A stretch of 64,000 nucleotides of DNA, taken from assembly GCA_021202895.1 (NCBI GenBank), contig JAJQCE010000023.1:88849-152848 (forward strand), read 5' to 3'. The DNA comes from Ruminococcus sp. GTDB lineage: Bacteria > Bacillota > Clostridia > Oscillospirales > Ruminococcaceae. The notes under the pieces were generated by a model, which did not search any database, had not been told where the DNA came from, and worked only from the letters and a program-made list of their open reading frames with translations. This document shows, in pieces, positions 18,228 through 26,612 of the stretch (position 1 is the first letter of the stretch; every line of letters starts with the position of its first letter). Both the position numbers and the translations under genes were made by a program.

Positions 18228-18836
18228 ATGACGAGAAAAAAAGGGAGCGTTCCCACCCAGACGAGAGAGAAGCTTTTAGCTTCGGCAACTGAGGAGTTTT
18301 ACGAATACGGCTTTGAGAAAGCGTCCTTAAGGAGAATCTGCGCAAAGGCTGAGGTTACTACAGGTGCTCTATATTTCTTTTTTCAAAACAAGGAGGAGCT
18401 TTTTAAAGAGGTGATAAAGCCGATAACGAATTTTATCAACGAAAAAATGGAGGAGCATTTTACCGCCGAGCTTAGCAGCAGCTCGCAAAATCCGATAAAG
18501 GAGGAAAACGAGGACATTCGTGCAGGTGAGGAAATTATCGACGCCTGCTTTACCAACAAAATGCTCTGCGATATTTTGCTTGGCAACCGTGAACACCCTT
18601 ACGTCTCTGGGTTTTTTGACGGACTTATGGAAAAGCTCGACAAGCAAACCATGCTTTTGGCAAAGGATAGCTCTAGTAATTTTGACCATGGGATTGTTCA
18701 CTGGTTTTCGCATTTGCAGGTGGAAATGGTTATTTACGTTATCTCCCACGATTACGACATAATCACTGCGAAAAAGCAGCTTAGCATTATGATAAAATTC
18801 CTGCGTTCAGGCTTTAAATCTCTGTTTGAGGAGTAG
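18228..18836 (+). CDS. TetR/AcrR family transcriptional regulator
   Basis: A 202-residue protein. The N-terminal helix-turn-helix (TREKLLASATEEFYEYGFEK, then ASLRRICAKAEVTTGALYFF followed by FQNKEELF) is typical TetR. The C-terminal ligand domain is unlike anything I can name. It sits directly upstream of an FtsX-type ABC exporter and has matching palindromes before both units, so it is probably the local repressor of the exporter and of itself. The inducer is unknown. Confidence 0.93.
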   Translation: MTRKKGSVPTQTREKLLASATEEFYEYGFEKASLRRICAKAEVTTGALYFFFQNKEELFKEVIKPITNFINEKMEEHFTAELSSSSQNPIKEENEDIRAGEEIIDACFTNKMLCDILLGNREHPYVSGFFDGLMEKLDKQTMLLAKDSSSNFDHGIVHWFSHLQVEMVIYVISHDYDIITAKKQLSIMIKFLRSGFKSLFEE

Positions 18837-18858
18837 TAAGCCTACAATTTAACAAGAT

Positions 18859-18880
18859 AAAACGGGTTTATCCCGTTTTT
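18859..18880 (+). terminator. terminator after the TetR gene
   Basis: AAAACGGG and CCCGTTTT form an 8-bp stem, with a short T run. It separates the regulator from the exporter operon. Confidence 0.7.
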
Positions 18881-18893
18881 AAATAACATTTAG

Positions 18894-18906
18894 ATAACAG
18901 CGTTAT
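18894..18906. promoter_or_regulatory. candidate TetR operator before the ABC exporter
   Basis: ATAACAGCGTTAT has perfect 5-bp arms around AGC, just upstream of the AGGAGG site of the ATPase gene. No clear -35/-10 pair was recognised for this operon. Confidence 0.5.
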
Positions 18907-18927
18907 TTAATTTTAGGAGGAAAAAAT

Positions 18928-19626
18928 ATGTACATTGAGCTAAAGGACGTAAAGAAAAGCTATGGCGGCGGAAACTACACGCAGGTGCTTAAGGGAATTA
19001 CAACAAGCCTTGAAAAGGGACAAATGTGCGTTATTCAAGGTACCAGCGGTTCGGGAAAATCTACGCTGCTCAACTGCATAGGCGGACTTGACGAAATGGA
19101 TTCAGGCTCGGTAAAGGTGGACGGCAGGGAGATTTTCGGGCTTAAGCCAAATGAGCTTAGCGAATATCGCCGTGAGAATTTAGGCTTTGTATTTCAGCTT
19201 TACAATCTTGTGCCGAACCTTACCGTTGAGGAAAATATCGAGGTCTGCAAATACATTTCAGACAATCCGCTGAACCTTGACGAGCTGATAGACGAGGTAG
19301 GCTTAAGCGAACACAGAAAGAAATTCCCCACTCAGCTTTCTGGCGGACAGCAGCAGCGGTGCGCAATTGCAAGAGCGTTGATAAAAAATCCGAAGCTTTT
19401 GCTCTGCGACGAGCCTACGGGTGCGCTTGATTCAAAAACCTCAAGAGAGATATTGATTCTGCTGGAGAAAATAAACAAAATTCACGGCACGACTATGCTT
19501 ATCGTTACCCACAACAACGCTATTAAAAGCATGGTTGACAAGGTGATTATAATTAAAGACGGAACGATCAAAGACGAATACGAAAACGAAATGAAAATAC
19601 CTGCCGAAAAGCTGGAGGACCTTTAA
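18928..19626 (+). CDS. ABC transporter ATPase (MacB/SalX type)
   Basis: A 232-residue ATPase. Walker A is GTSGSGKST near residues 39-47, then Q-loop FVFQLYNLVPNLT, signature LSGGQQQR, Walker B LLLCDEPTGALD and switch TH. An AGGAGG site precedes the ATG. It is separated by 1 bp from the FtsX-type permease gene, its partner. The family exports peptides, lipids or antibiotics. Confidence 0.95.
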   Translation: MYIELKDVKKSYGGGNYTQVLKGITTSLEKGQMCVIQGTSGSGKSTLLNCIGGLDEMDSGSVKVDGREIFGLKPNELSEYRRENLGFVFQLYNLVPNLTVEENIEVCKYISDNPLNLDELIDEVGLSEHRKKFPTQLSGGQQQRCAIARALIKNPKLLLCDEPTGALDSKTSREILILLEKINKIHGTTMLIVTHNNAIKSMVDKVIIIKDGTIKDEYENEMKIPAEKLEDL

Positions 19627-19627
19627 T

Positions 19628-22270
19628 ATGAACAGAGTACTTAGAAAAAGAATTCTCCGTGAGCTTAAAGGCAGTTTTACAAAGTACATTGCTCTTATGC
19701 TGCTGATTACGTTGGGCATGTACATTGTCGTTTCAATGGAGCTTATGGTTATGACGACAGTTGAGGGCACGGCGGAGCATGGAGAGCAAAACTGCGTTGA
19801 GGACGGACAGTTCAGCGTTTTTATTCCACTTACAGACGCTCAGCTTGATGAGCTTAACGACAGCGGCTTTACAATTGAAAAAATTTTCAGCGTAGACGTT
19901 GACGCCGCCGACAAAACAAAGCTTCGCATGATGAAGGTTAGAAAAAGCGTTGACAAAATAGAGCTTGACGAGGGAGATCTGCCGAGCAAAAGCAATGAAT
20001 GTGTGCTAGAAAAGCTGTATGCGCAGGTTCACGGCTTGGAAACAGGCGACACTATTACGGCGGCAGGCAGGGAATTTAAGATTGTGGGAACAGGAAGCGT
20101 TCCCGACTATGAAGCTCCGCTTGAGAATCTTAGCGACACTTCGGCTTCTAGTGAAAGCTTTGGAGTTATTTTTGTAAGCGACGAATGCTACGAGCTTATA
20201 AAGGGCGAAGAAACGCAGAAGGCTGAAAGCTATACCTATTCCTACCTGCTTAACGGCGGCAGTTCAGATAAGCTGAAGAAAATGCTGGAGAACTTTGAAT
20301 TTGACTATACCGATGTGACGGACGAATATTTTTTAGATTACATAAGTCAGTCTTTAGAGGGCAGAAGCGATATTGAAGCCGCAATTGACGAGCTTAGCGA
20401 AGCTGTTAATGAGCTTAGTGACGGACTTGGTGAAATATCGGGCGCACAGGGGGAGCTTACAGACGGGCTTAATGAAATATCCTCACAGCTTGCTTCTGTT
20501 GCCGCTTTGCTTGGCGACAACGAGCAATTAAGCGCAGCGGCATTAACGCTTTCACAGGCGACAGAGGGTGCTTACAGCACTTCAAAGAAAATTTCAACGG
20601 CTTCAAACGACATCTACAGCGGTTCAAAGGAGCTTGCGGAGGCAGCAGAGGAATTTAAGAATGAAGCAAATGAGCTTTTGGACGAGATTTTTGCACTTGA
20701 CATAACAAATCTGACTTCATTTATAGAAAGCGAGGACAACGCTAGAATTGCCGCAGCGGCTTTGGACGCCGAAACTAACGAGGATATAATTCTGCTTGCA
20801 GGCATAATTGTTATGGTACTCTTTACCTACATGATTTCTATATTTGTAATTCATCAGATACAGCGCGAGAGCACTGTAATAGGCTCGCTTTATGCACTTG
20901 GAGCAAACAAGAGGGATATAATTTCCCACTACCTTGCTTTGCCTACAATGGTTACTCTTTTAGGCGCAATTGCAGGAACGATCTTAAGCTTTACTCCGAT
21001 AGGCTTAGACTTTCAGATGGCTTCAAGCTACGAATACTACTCACTTCCAACGCTTGACGCAGTTTACACGCCGTTTTTGTTTATCTATGCGCTTGTCATG
21101 CCGCCTGTTATCGCTGTGATTGTAAACTATCTTGTGATAAGCCGCAAGCTTTCAAAAACAGCGCTTTCGCTTATCAGAAACGATCAGAAGAAACGCTCCT
21201 ACAGTCAGATGAAAATAAAGAGCAAAAGCTTTCTCAGAAGCTTTAGAATAAGGCAGCTGCTGCGCGAAGCAAGAACCTCTGTCGCCATTATACTGGCTAT
21301 GATTCTGTCAATGCTGATTTTAATGATGGCACTTGACAGCTATGTGCTTTGTCAAAACATAAAAAGCGAATCACAAAGAGATACGCTGTATGAATATATG
21401 TACTCGATTAAATATCCTGAGGAAAGCGTTCCTGACGGAGCTGAAGCCTGCTATGCTTTAAGTCTTTCAAAAGCTGCCTACGGAAATACGCTCGAGGTCA
21501 GCGTCTTAGGGATTGAAAACTCAAATCGATACTTTCCTACTGTAAATATTCACGAGGGAAAAAGCGCTATAACCGCTTCAAGTGCGGCGGCGCAGAAATA
21601 CGGCTTAAAGGTCGGCGACAAGATTATTCTTACAGATGAAACGAATGGAACAGACTATGCTTTCAGCGTTGAGGAAATTGCGGAGTACGGTGCTTCGCTT
21701 ACGGTGTTTATGGACATTGACAGCATGAGGGAGCTTTTCGGCGAGGACGAGAGCTACTACAACTGCGTTTTATCGGACGATGAGCTTGACATTGACGAAG
21801 GACGGCTGTATTCTGTGACTACAAAGGCGGACATTGAGCGTTCGTCAAGCGTCTTTGCAGATCTTATGATGTCAATGGTTATCATGCTTAGCACTGCCTC
21901 AGTGATTATTATTTTTATAGTCATGTATATAATGCAAAGCATTATGATAGACCGCTCGTCATTCCCGATTTCGCTTATGAAAACCTTTGGCTACACAACA
22001 AAGGAGATTAAGAAAATGTACATAAACGGAAATTTATACACAATAATTTTAGGTGCGCTAATTTCGATACCGCTTTCAAAGCTTTGCATGGACGCTATGT
22101 ATCCCTCCATGATAGCTAATGTCGCTTGCGGAATGAATCTTACGTTCCCATGGTACTACTACCCTTTGATTTTTGTTTTAGTTATAGTCTTTTACGCTGT
22201 TTCAAATATATTGCTAATTAAAAAGCTCAATAAAATCACTCCTGCGCAGGTTATTAAGAACAGAGAATAG
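19628..22270 (+). CDS. FtsX-like ABC transporter permease
   Basis: An 880-residue permease. There is one span near residues 18-40, a large extracellular region with a Ser/Glu-rich coiled coil (about 240-370, AIDELSEAVNELSDGLGEIS), three spans (about 385-510), a second span cluster starting near 550, a second extracellular region and three final spans near 740-870. This two-FtsX-domain plan is typical of bacitracin-, lantibiotic- or MMPL-like export systems. Control by the adjacent TetR protein is inferred. Confidence 0.92.
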   Translation: MNRVLRKRILRELKGSFTKYIALMLLITLGMYIVVSMELMVMTTVEGTAEHGEQNCVEDGQFSVFIPLTDAQLDELNDSGFTIEKIFSVDVDAADKTKLRMMKVRKSVDKIELDEGDLPSKSNECVLEKLYAQVHGLETGDTITAAGREFKIVGTGSVPDYEAPLENLSDTSASSESFGVIFVSDECYELIKGEETQKAESYTYSYLLNGGSSDKLKKMLENFEFDYTDVTDEYFLDYISQSLEGRSDIEAAIDELSEAVNELSDGLGEISGAQGELTDGLNEISSQLASVAALLGDNEQLSAAALTLSQATEGAYSTSKKISTASNDIYSGSKELAEAAEEFKNEANELLDEIFALDITNLTSFIESEDNARIAAAALDAETNEDIILLAGIIVMVLFTYMISIFVIHQIQRESTVIGSLYALGANKRDIISHYLALPTMVTLLGAIAGTILSFTPIGLDFQMASSYEYYSLPTLDAVYTPFLFIYALVMPPVIAVIVNYLVISRKLSKTALSLIRNDQKKRSYSQMKIKSKSFLRSFRIRQLLREARTSVAIILAMILSMLILMMALDSYVLCQNIKSESQRDTLYEYMYSIKYPEESVPDGAEACYALSLSKAAYGNTLEVSVLGIENSNRYFPTVNIHEGKSAITASSAAAQKYGLKVGDKIILTDETNGTDYAFSVEEIAEYGASLTVFMDIDSMRELFGEDESYYNCVLSDDELDIDEGRLYSVTTKADIERSSSVFADLMMSMVIMLSTASVIIIFIVMYIMQSIMIDRSSFPISLMKTFGYTTKEIKKMYINGNLYTIILGALISIPLSKLCMDAMYPSMIANVACGMNLTFPWYYYPLIFVLVIVFYAVSNILLIKKLNKITPAQVIKNRE

Positions 22271-22289
22271 CCTTTGTCGGAAAAGCTAA

Positions 22290-22317
22290 AAGGGACTGCA
22301 TTTATTTGCAGCCCCTT
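22290..22317 (+). terminator. terminator of the exporter operon
   Basis: AAGGGACTGCA and TGCAGCCCCTT form a strong stem, followed by a T-rich tract. Confidence 0.7.
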
Positions 22318-22318
22318 A

Positions 22319-22506
22319 ATTATTTGGATTTTTTCAGATTACGAAGCGGCTTATTCGGTTTCCTATGTCTAATCTGTCATTGTGTTGTAAGCTTATGCCT
22401 GACCTGAGAAGTAAGCGTATTCACTCTCGGTGTTGGTGAAGGTGGCGGTTTCGCCCAGGAGAAAAGCTCGTCCTTTGGAATGGTGACGGCATACAGAATA
22501 AAAATA
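22319..22506. other. unassigned interval between two terminators
   Basis: No clear gene. On the minus strand a 61-codon frame (22578-22393) reads RHHSKGRAFLLGETATF then TNTESEYAYFSGQA. Its composition is peptide-like, but the proposed start lies inside the terminator hairpin at 22507-22537. It may be a gene remnant, or the interval may be a small RNA. I cannot decide. Confidence 0.3.
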
Positions 22507-22545
22507 GGCTTCCGACAGGTAAAAACCATCGGAAGCCCTTATTTT
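22507..22545. terminator. bidirectional terminator
   Basis: GGCTTCCGA (22507-22515) pairs with TCGGAAGCC (22529-22537). T runs lie on both sides, so it can end both the phosphoribosyltransferase-like gene (minus) and any plus-strand transcript. Confidence 0.8.
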
Positions 22546-22611
22546 TTTTATATGACTGTCTGTAAAACTTGTGTTCAAGCTAAGCTTTGTTTCTTTCGCA
22601 AAGCTAATCCA

Positions 22612-23241
22612 TCAAATCTTAGAATACCCGAAGCTGTTTACAAGTGCGTCAACCTTTTGACTAGATTTGCACATTGGACACTCACCAGACTTGTATGTCT
22701 GATAACTGGGAATATCATCTCTCGTAAAAAGAGCATGAACTTCAATTTCGTTTGATTTTTCAATCGCCGAGAAAATCGAGCTAATCGCAACAAGCTGACC
22801 GTTGTAATACTTAAGGCACTCAATTGCACGATTGATGGTTTTACCAGTTGAAACCGATGAAATTAAAAGCAGCACGCGCTTGCCCCAAATGTTTTTCTGA
22901 ACGTTATCTCTGAAAATCATCTGGTTGTTGGAATTGAGCTCAGGCGTAATGACTGAAATATCCTCATTAAGATTGATTCCGCTCGAGCATAAGCACTCAG
23001 CAAGAAATGCGCCTAGAATTTCTGTTCCCTCTAAGCAGATTATCGTGTCGATGTGCGTGCCTACATATGCGCTCGCAAGCTGATCCGCAGCCGCTTTTGC
23101 CATCTTGTGGCTCGTCTTTATGCGGGTAAGGTCTACGTAATAATTGATGTGCGAGTGGTTAGTTGCAAAATGCCCTGGAATTATTCCTATTTTGATTTTC
23201 TTGTTTTTACGTGATTCAATAGTTTGTACTCTGCCTTCCAT
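22612..23241 (-). CDS. phosphoribosyltransferase-like protein
   Basis: A 209-residue protein of the type-I PRTase (orotate phosphoribosyltransferase-like) fold. It has a central VGTHIDTIICLEGTEILGAF strand-helix unit and a PRPP-loop-like KRVLLLISSVSTGKTINRAI. The canonical acidic pair before the loop (DD/ED) is replaced by SS, so catalysis is doubtful. A C-terminal CPMC pair could bind metal. ATG has GGAGG 8 bp upstream. It is alone between terminators. Confidence 0.75.
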   Translation of the reverse strand: MEGRVQTIESRKNKKIKIGIIPGHFATNHSHINYYVDLTRIKTSHKMAKAAADQLASAYVGTHIDTIICLEGTEILGAFLAECLCSSGINLNEDISVITPELNSNNQMIFRDNVQKNIWGKRVLLLISSVSTGKTINRAIECLKYYNGQLVAISSIFSAIEKSNEIEVHALFTRDDIPSYQTYKSGECPMCKSSQKVDALVNSFGYSKI

Positions 23242-23341
23242 AATAAAACCTCCATATGTCGAATTTATGGGAATCTCTGAAAAACATTGCAGTGCAGCTG
23301 CGACAAGGATTTTTAGAAACGCCCTAAATATTGTATTAGTA

Positions 23342-23370
23342 ATTATAACATATTTTCACACGTAAGTCAA
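23342..23370 (-). promoter_or_regulatory. promoter of the phosphoribosyltransferase-like gene
   Basis: Minus strand TTGACT (23370-23365), 17-bp spacer, TATAAT (23347-23342). The leader is about 95 bp. Confidence 0.78.
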
Positions 23371-23430
23371 GCACTTTTTTGATAATTTTTCACAAAAGCA
23401 ACCGCTTCTGATCTAAAAAAGTCTTAAATC

Positions 23431-23470
23431 ATAACAAGCGTCCGCCATTATTTTGACGGACGTTTGTTAT
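23431..23470 (-). terminator. terminator of the zinc-ribbon protein gene
   Basis: ATAACAAGCGTCCG and CGGACGTTTGTTAT match at 13 of 14 positions, 25 bp after the stop at 23496. Confidence 0.7.
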
Positions 23471-23495
23471 CAAAAGTGTAGATCAATCAGAATAT

Positions 23496-25310
23496 TTATT
23501 CAGAAGAACCTGAAACTGTGCTTGAAGTGTAGCCCTCCATGCCTGTAACATAATCTGCCAGAGCCTCATCCTTGTCTGTATATATTACATAATCTACATT
23601 GTTATCAGTGTTTACTGTGCCATCTCCATCAATAATCACATCATCCGCATAGAATACAATATACAAATTCACCGAAGTGCTGTCGTCATCGTCAAGCGTA
23701 ACCTTTGCTTTGTAAAGCTTTGCTATTCTGCACACGCACTCGCTCCAGCCAATGTTATCATAGTCGGTAGCGTCATTTGTTATAACGTAGGATTTCAAAA
23801 ACTCAAAGCTGTCAATTGACTCTACGTAGCCCGAAACATCATCTGTATATATCCACTTTCCGTCAAGCTCCTGACGGCAATCTGTAACTGCATTTTCGTA
23901 TTTTTCAGTATATGCAGTGTCAGCCGAAGCTGCCGTATCAGCGTCTATGTATGCAGGAGCAGTTTCGTCAACGGTAAATTCCTTAGTGTAATAACCGTCG
24001 CTGTCAGCCGTTCCAGATATTTTGTATCCCAAATCAGCAAGAGAGCTGTAAGCATAAACCTTTACCGTGAAGGTATCGCCGACGTCGTAACGCTCGCCAT
24101 AATCCTGGTCTATGGAAATACTGATCTCATCAGCAATATCCTCATCTAAATCCTCAGAAAGGTAAACATCAGTTATACTGAGGAACGGAGTTCCGTAGGA
24201 GTAGCTGAAAGTAACGCCCTCAAATGGATCTATTTCAGTAAGCGGCGTCAAGCCCTCAACTGTGAAATCCTTAGTGGTCGAATAGCTTTCAAAAGGCCAG
24301 ATGTAATAGCTTCCGTCATAGTAGAACCAATAGCCCTTGCTTGCGTCATCTTCATCAAGATATTCATAGTCGCCAATAACAAGCTCCGCCTCAAATGTGA
24401 CTGTATCTCCTTCAGTTAGATAATATGAGGACGAATTATTGTAATAATAAATGAAATCATATTTTGAACTGATTGAATTATAGGTTAATTCTCCGTTTCC
24501 GTCAGTGCCTGAATATGTAATAGCTAATCCGTCAAAAGGATCATCTAATGAGGTTGCTTCATCAAGTCCTGAAACTGTAACCTCGAAGGTTGTGTTTGTG
24601 AGCTTGATGCCCTCCTCCTCGAGATCCTCTTCATCATATTCAACCTCAAATGTAACGGTATCTCCGTTGCTTAATCCCGTTTCCTTTGAAGCAGTGCAGG
24701 TGAGCTTGAACTCATCGTTTTTATCAGTGTCAAGAAGTGCATCGCGCATATCCTTAGCTTCGCTCTTGTCAACGCCGTATGTATCCTCAAGCGTAGATCT
24801 CTTATCGCTGAAATAATCACTGTACTCTACATCATCTCTGTCCTCGCCCACAATGGTAATAGAATAATCATCCATGTACACATCATATTCTGAATAAGCA
24901 AATTCAGGGTCGATATCAAGCTGAGCATAAACCTTTCCATAGCCGTCAGGACCTGCAAATTCAATGTTGAAAAGCTGCTGAGCGTCTATCTTTTTAGACC
25001 TGTTGGTAAAAATAATTATAAGCACAACTGCAACAATAATAACTGCGGCAAGCGCAATGATAACTGGAAGCAGCTTTTTAATTCCCGAGCCCTGAACAGT
25101 CACAGCCTCCGTCGGGACTGCTGCGGAATTGTATTCGCCCGCATTAGCTTTATTCTCATTGGCAAACTGCTGCGGACTCTGTTCATATACAGTCTGATCC
25201 GCCGCTCCTACCGTCTGCGGCTGCTTAACCTCTGAGGGTGCTCCGCAGTTTAGGCAATATGCAGCAGAATCTTCCATAGAAGCGCCGCACTGATTACAAA
25301 ATTTTGACAT
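23496..25310 (-). CDS. zinc-ribbon, membrane-anchored surface protein
   Basis: A 604-residue protein. An N-terminal zinc ribbon (Cys5, Cys8, Cys19, Cys22), a Gln/Ala-rich linker, one membrane helix (about 80-101) and a long acidic, Tyr-rich extracellular part. The extracellular part has three similar beta modules, each containing a TEIDPF- or ATSLDDPF-like block (DPFDGLAITYSGTDGNG, DPFEGVTFSYSYG), suggesting an internal repeat. The ribbon would be cytoplasmic. Function unknown. Start ATG has GGAGG upstream. Confidence 0.85.
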   Translation of the reverse strand: MSKFCNQCGASMEDSAAYCLNCGAPSEVKQPQTVGAADQTVYEQSPQQFANENKANAGEYNSAAVPTEAVTVQGSGIKKLLPVIIALAAVIIVAVVLIIIFTNRSKKIDAQQLFNIEFAGPDGYGKVYAQLDIDPEFAYSEYDVYMDDYSITIVGEDRDDVEYSDYFSDKRSTLEDTYGVDKSEAKDMRDALLDTDKNDEFKLTCTASKETGLSNGDTVTFEVEYDEEDLEEEGIKLTNTTFEVTVSGLDEATSLDDPFDGLAITYSGTDGNGELTYNSISSKYDFIYYYNNSSSYYLTEGDTVTFEAELVIGDYEYLDEDDASKGYWFYYDGSYYIWPFESYSTTKDFTVEGLTPLTEIDPFEGVTFSYSYGTPFLSITDVYLSEDLDEDIADEISISIDQDYGERYDVGDTFTVKVYAYSSLADLGYKISGTADSDGYYTKEFTVDETAPAYIDADTAASADTAYTEKYENAVTDCRQELDGKWIYTDDVSGYVESIDSFEFLKSYVITNDATDYDNIGWSECVCRIAKLYKAKVTLDDDDSTSVNLYIVFYADDVIIDGDGTVNTDNNVDYVIYTDKDEALADYVTGMEGYTSSTVSGSSE

Positions 25311-25369
25311 ATTATAACCTCCATATTATTATTTCCATAAATAAAATCAGGATCTTTTCCTTCAATTTT

Positions 25370-25399
25370 ATTATATCATAATACTTGCTTACTTGTCAA
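25370..25399 (-). promoter_or_regulatory. promoter of the zinc-ribbon protein gene
   Basis: Minus strand TTGACA (25399-25394), 18-bp spacer, TATAAT (25375-25370), about 60 bp upstream of the ATG. Confidence 0.75.
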
Positions 25400-25442
25400 T
25401 GGTAAAATAAGGAAAGCAAAAAATTTATAGTTTATTCATTTT

Positions 25443-25817
25443 TTAAAAAACGCTTCGCCAGTGTGGAACCTGACTTTCGTACAGCAAAAAAGCACGATAG
25501 CGAATCGAATTAAGCTCCGCTGTAAATTCCTCTCCATTTTCTTTCAAAAGCGGCATAAGCCTTGCGGCTGTGCAGGAAACATCATCAAGCGAGGAGGAAT
25601 GGGTAAGGAAGGACGCTTTGACATAATACTCTCCCCAGTACACTTCAAGCGAATCAATTTTTTCTTCAATTCCCTCATCGCCCGAATAATAAGCCTCAAG
25701 GCAGTCGTCTATATGCACATAAAGCTCGTCTGACGATGAATCAAGCATAACAAGTGAAAAAACGGACGAAAAAATCACCGCTGCCATAATAAAAGCGCAA
25801 AGGGTAAGTCTTTTCAT
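25443..25817 (-). CDS. DUF4363 family protein
   Basis: A 124-residue protein with an N-terminal signal anchor (LCAFIMAAVIFSSVFSLVML) and a helical body resembling DUF4363, an uncharacterised family commonly beside DUF421 genes in spore-formers. It starts 1 bp after the DUF421 stop with AAAGGAAAT upstream. Probably exposed outside the membrane and a partner of the DUF421 protein. Confidence 0.78.
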   Translation of the reverse strand: MKRLTLCAFIMAAVIFSSVFSLVMLDSSSDELYVHIDDCLEAYYSGDEGIEEKIDSLEVYWGEYYVKASFLTHSSSLDDVSCTAARLMPLLKENGEEFTAELNSIRYRAFLLYESQVPHWRSVF

Positions 25818-25818
25818 T

Positions 25819-26490
25819 TTAAATTTCCTTTCTTATAATGTTATAATTTTTATTTCCATCGCAAGTCATGATAAAAACTTCGGAAAGCTTGATCCCTTCC
25901 TTTTCAAGAGTATTTTTGAGCCAGTCAGAATCAACGTTTATAATTTCTAACGCCTTATCTAGGATTTCTCCGTCATCTATCACAAGCTGCGGCGGATTTT
26001 TAGAATCTGAGCAAATATTTAAATCACTCCTTGATGGCGGCTGCTCGCTTTTTTTAACATAGACAGAAATTTTTCCTGTAGTTTCAACTACAGCAAGCTG
26101 AGCCTCAGAAATATCGAATACCTGCTCGGCTCTTAACGCTTCAAATAAATCGTCAACTGTGAATCTTAATTTTTTCATGGTTTTCTGATCAAGCACGCCA
26201 TCGGAAATTATTATTTTTGGCGAACCGCAAAGAACACGTCTGAATTTTCTTGAAGAAAGCGAAAGATAAGAAAAGAATACATCTAGACAGACAATTGTAA
26301 AAATCGGCACAAGCCCCATAGCGATAGGAATATTTATATCCTCTATAGGCAAGGTAGCAATATTTGAAAGCATTATTGTTACGACAAGCTCACTCGGCTG
26401 AAGCTCTCCCAATTGCTTTTTTCCCATAAGGCGGATACAGAAAATTATTACAATGTAAAGAATTACTGCTCTTAGCAAAACGATAAGCAT
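25819..26490 (-). CDS. DUF421 (YetF-like) membrane protein
   Basis: A 223-residue protein with three N-terminal spans (AVILYIVIIFCIRLMGKKQL, then LVVTIMLSNIATL and another) and a soluble domain typical of YetF-type proteins. In some Bacillus spores DUF421 proteins affect membrane state and heat resistance. Here it is divergent from a germination-receptor operon, which supports a spore role. The mechanism is unknown. Confidence 0.88.
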   Translation of the reverse strand: MLIVLLRAVILYIVIIFCIRLMGKKQLGELQPSELVVTIMLSNIATLPIEDINIPIAMGLVPIFTIVCLDVFFSYLSLSSRKFRRVLCGSPKIIISDGVLDQKTMKKLRFTVDDLFEALRAEQVFDISEAQLAVVETTGKISVYVKKSEQPPSRSDLNICSDSKNPPQLVIDDGEILDKALEIINVDSDWLKNTLEKEGIKLSEVFIMTCDGNKNYNIIRKEI

Positions 26491-26612
26491 AACGACACAC
26501 CTCTAAATGAAAATCTACCATTATTTTTATCAAATAAAACAGGAATATTCATTACAAAAGAGCAGATAATAGCTTTTAGAAAATAATATCGAATGAAAAG
26601 GAATTAAGAAAA

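Noticed and set aside
20614..20805. Minus-strand Ser/Ala-rich frame inside the FtsX gene
   Set aside because: Shadow of the coiled-coil coding strand; no start signal.
23431..23470. IS terminal inverted repeat
   Set aside because: A single hairpin right after a stop codon with a short loop fits a terminator; no partner copy or transposase is nearby.
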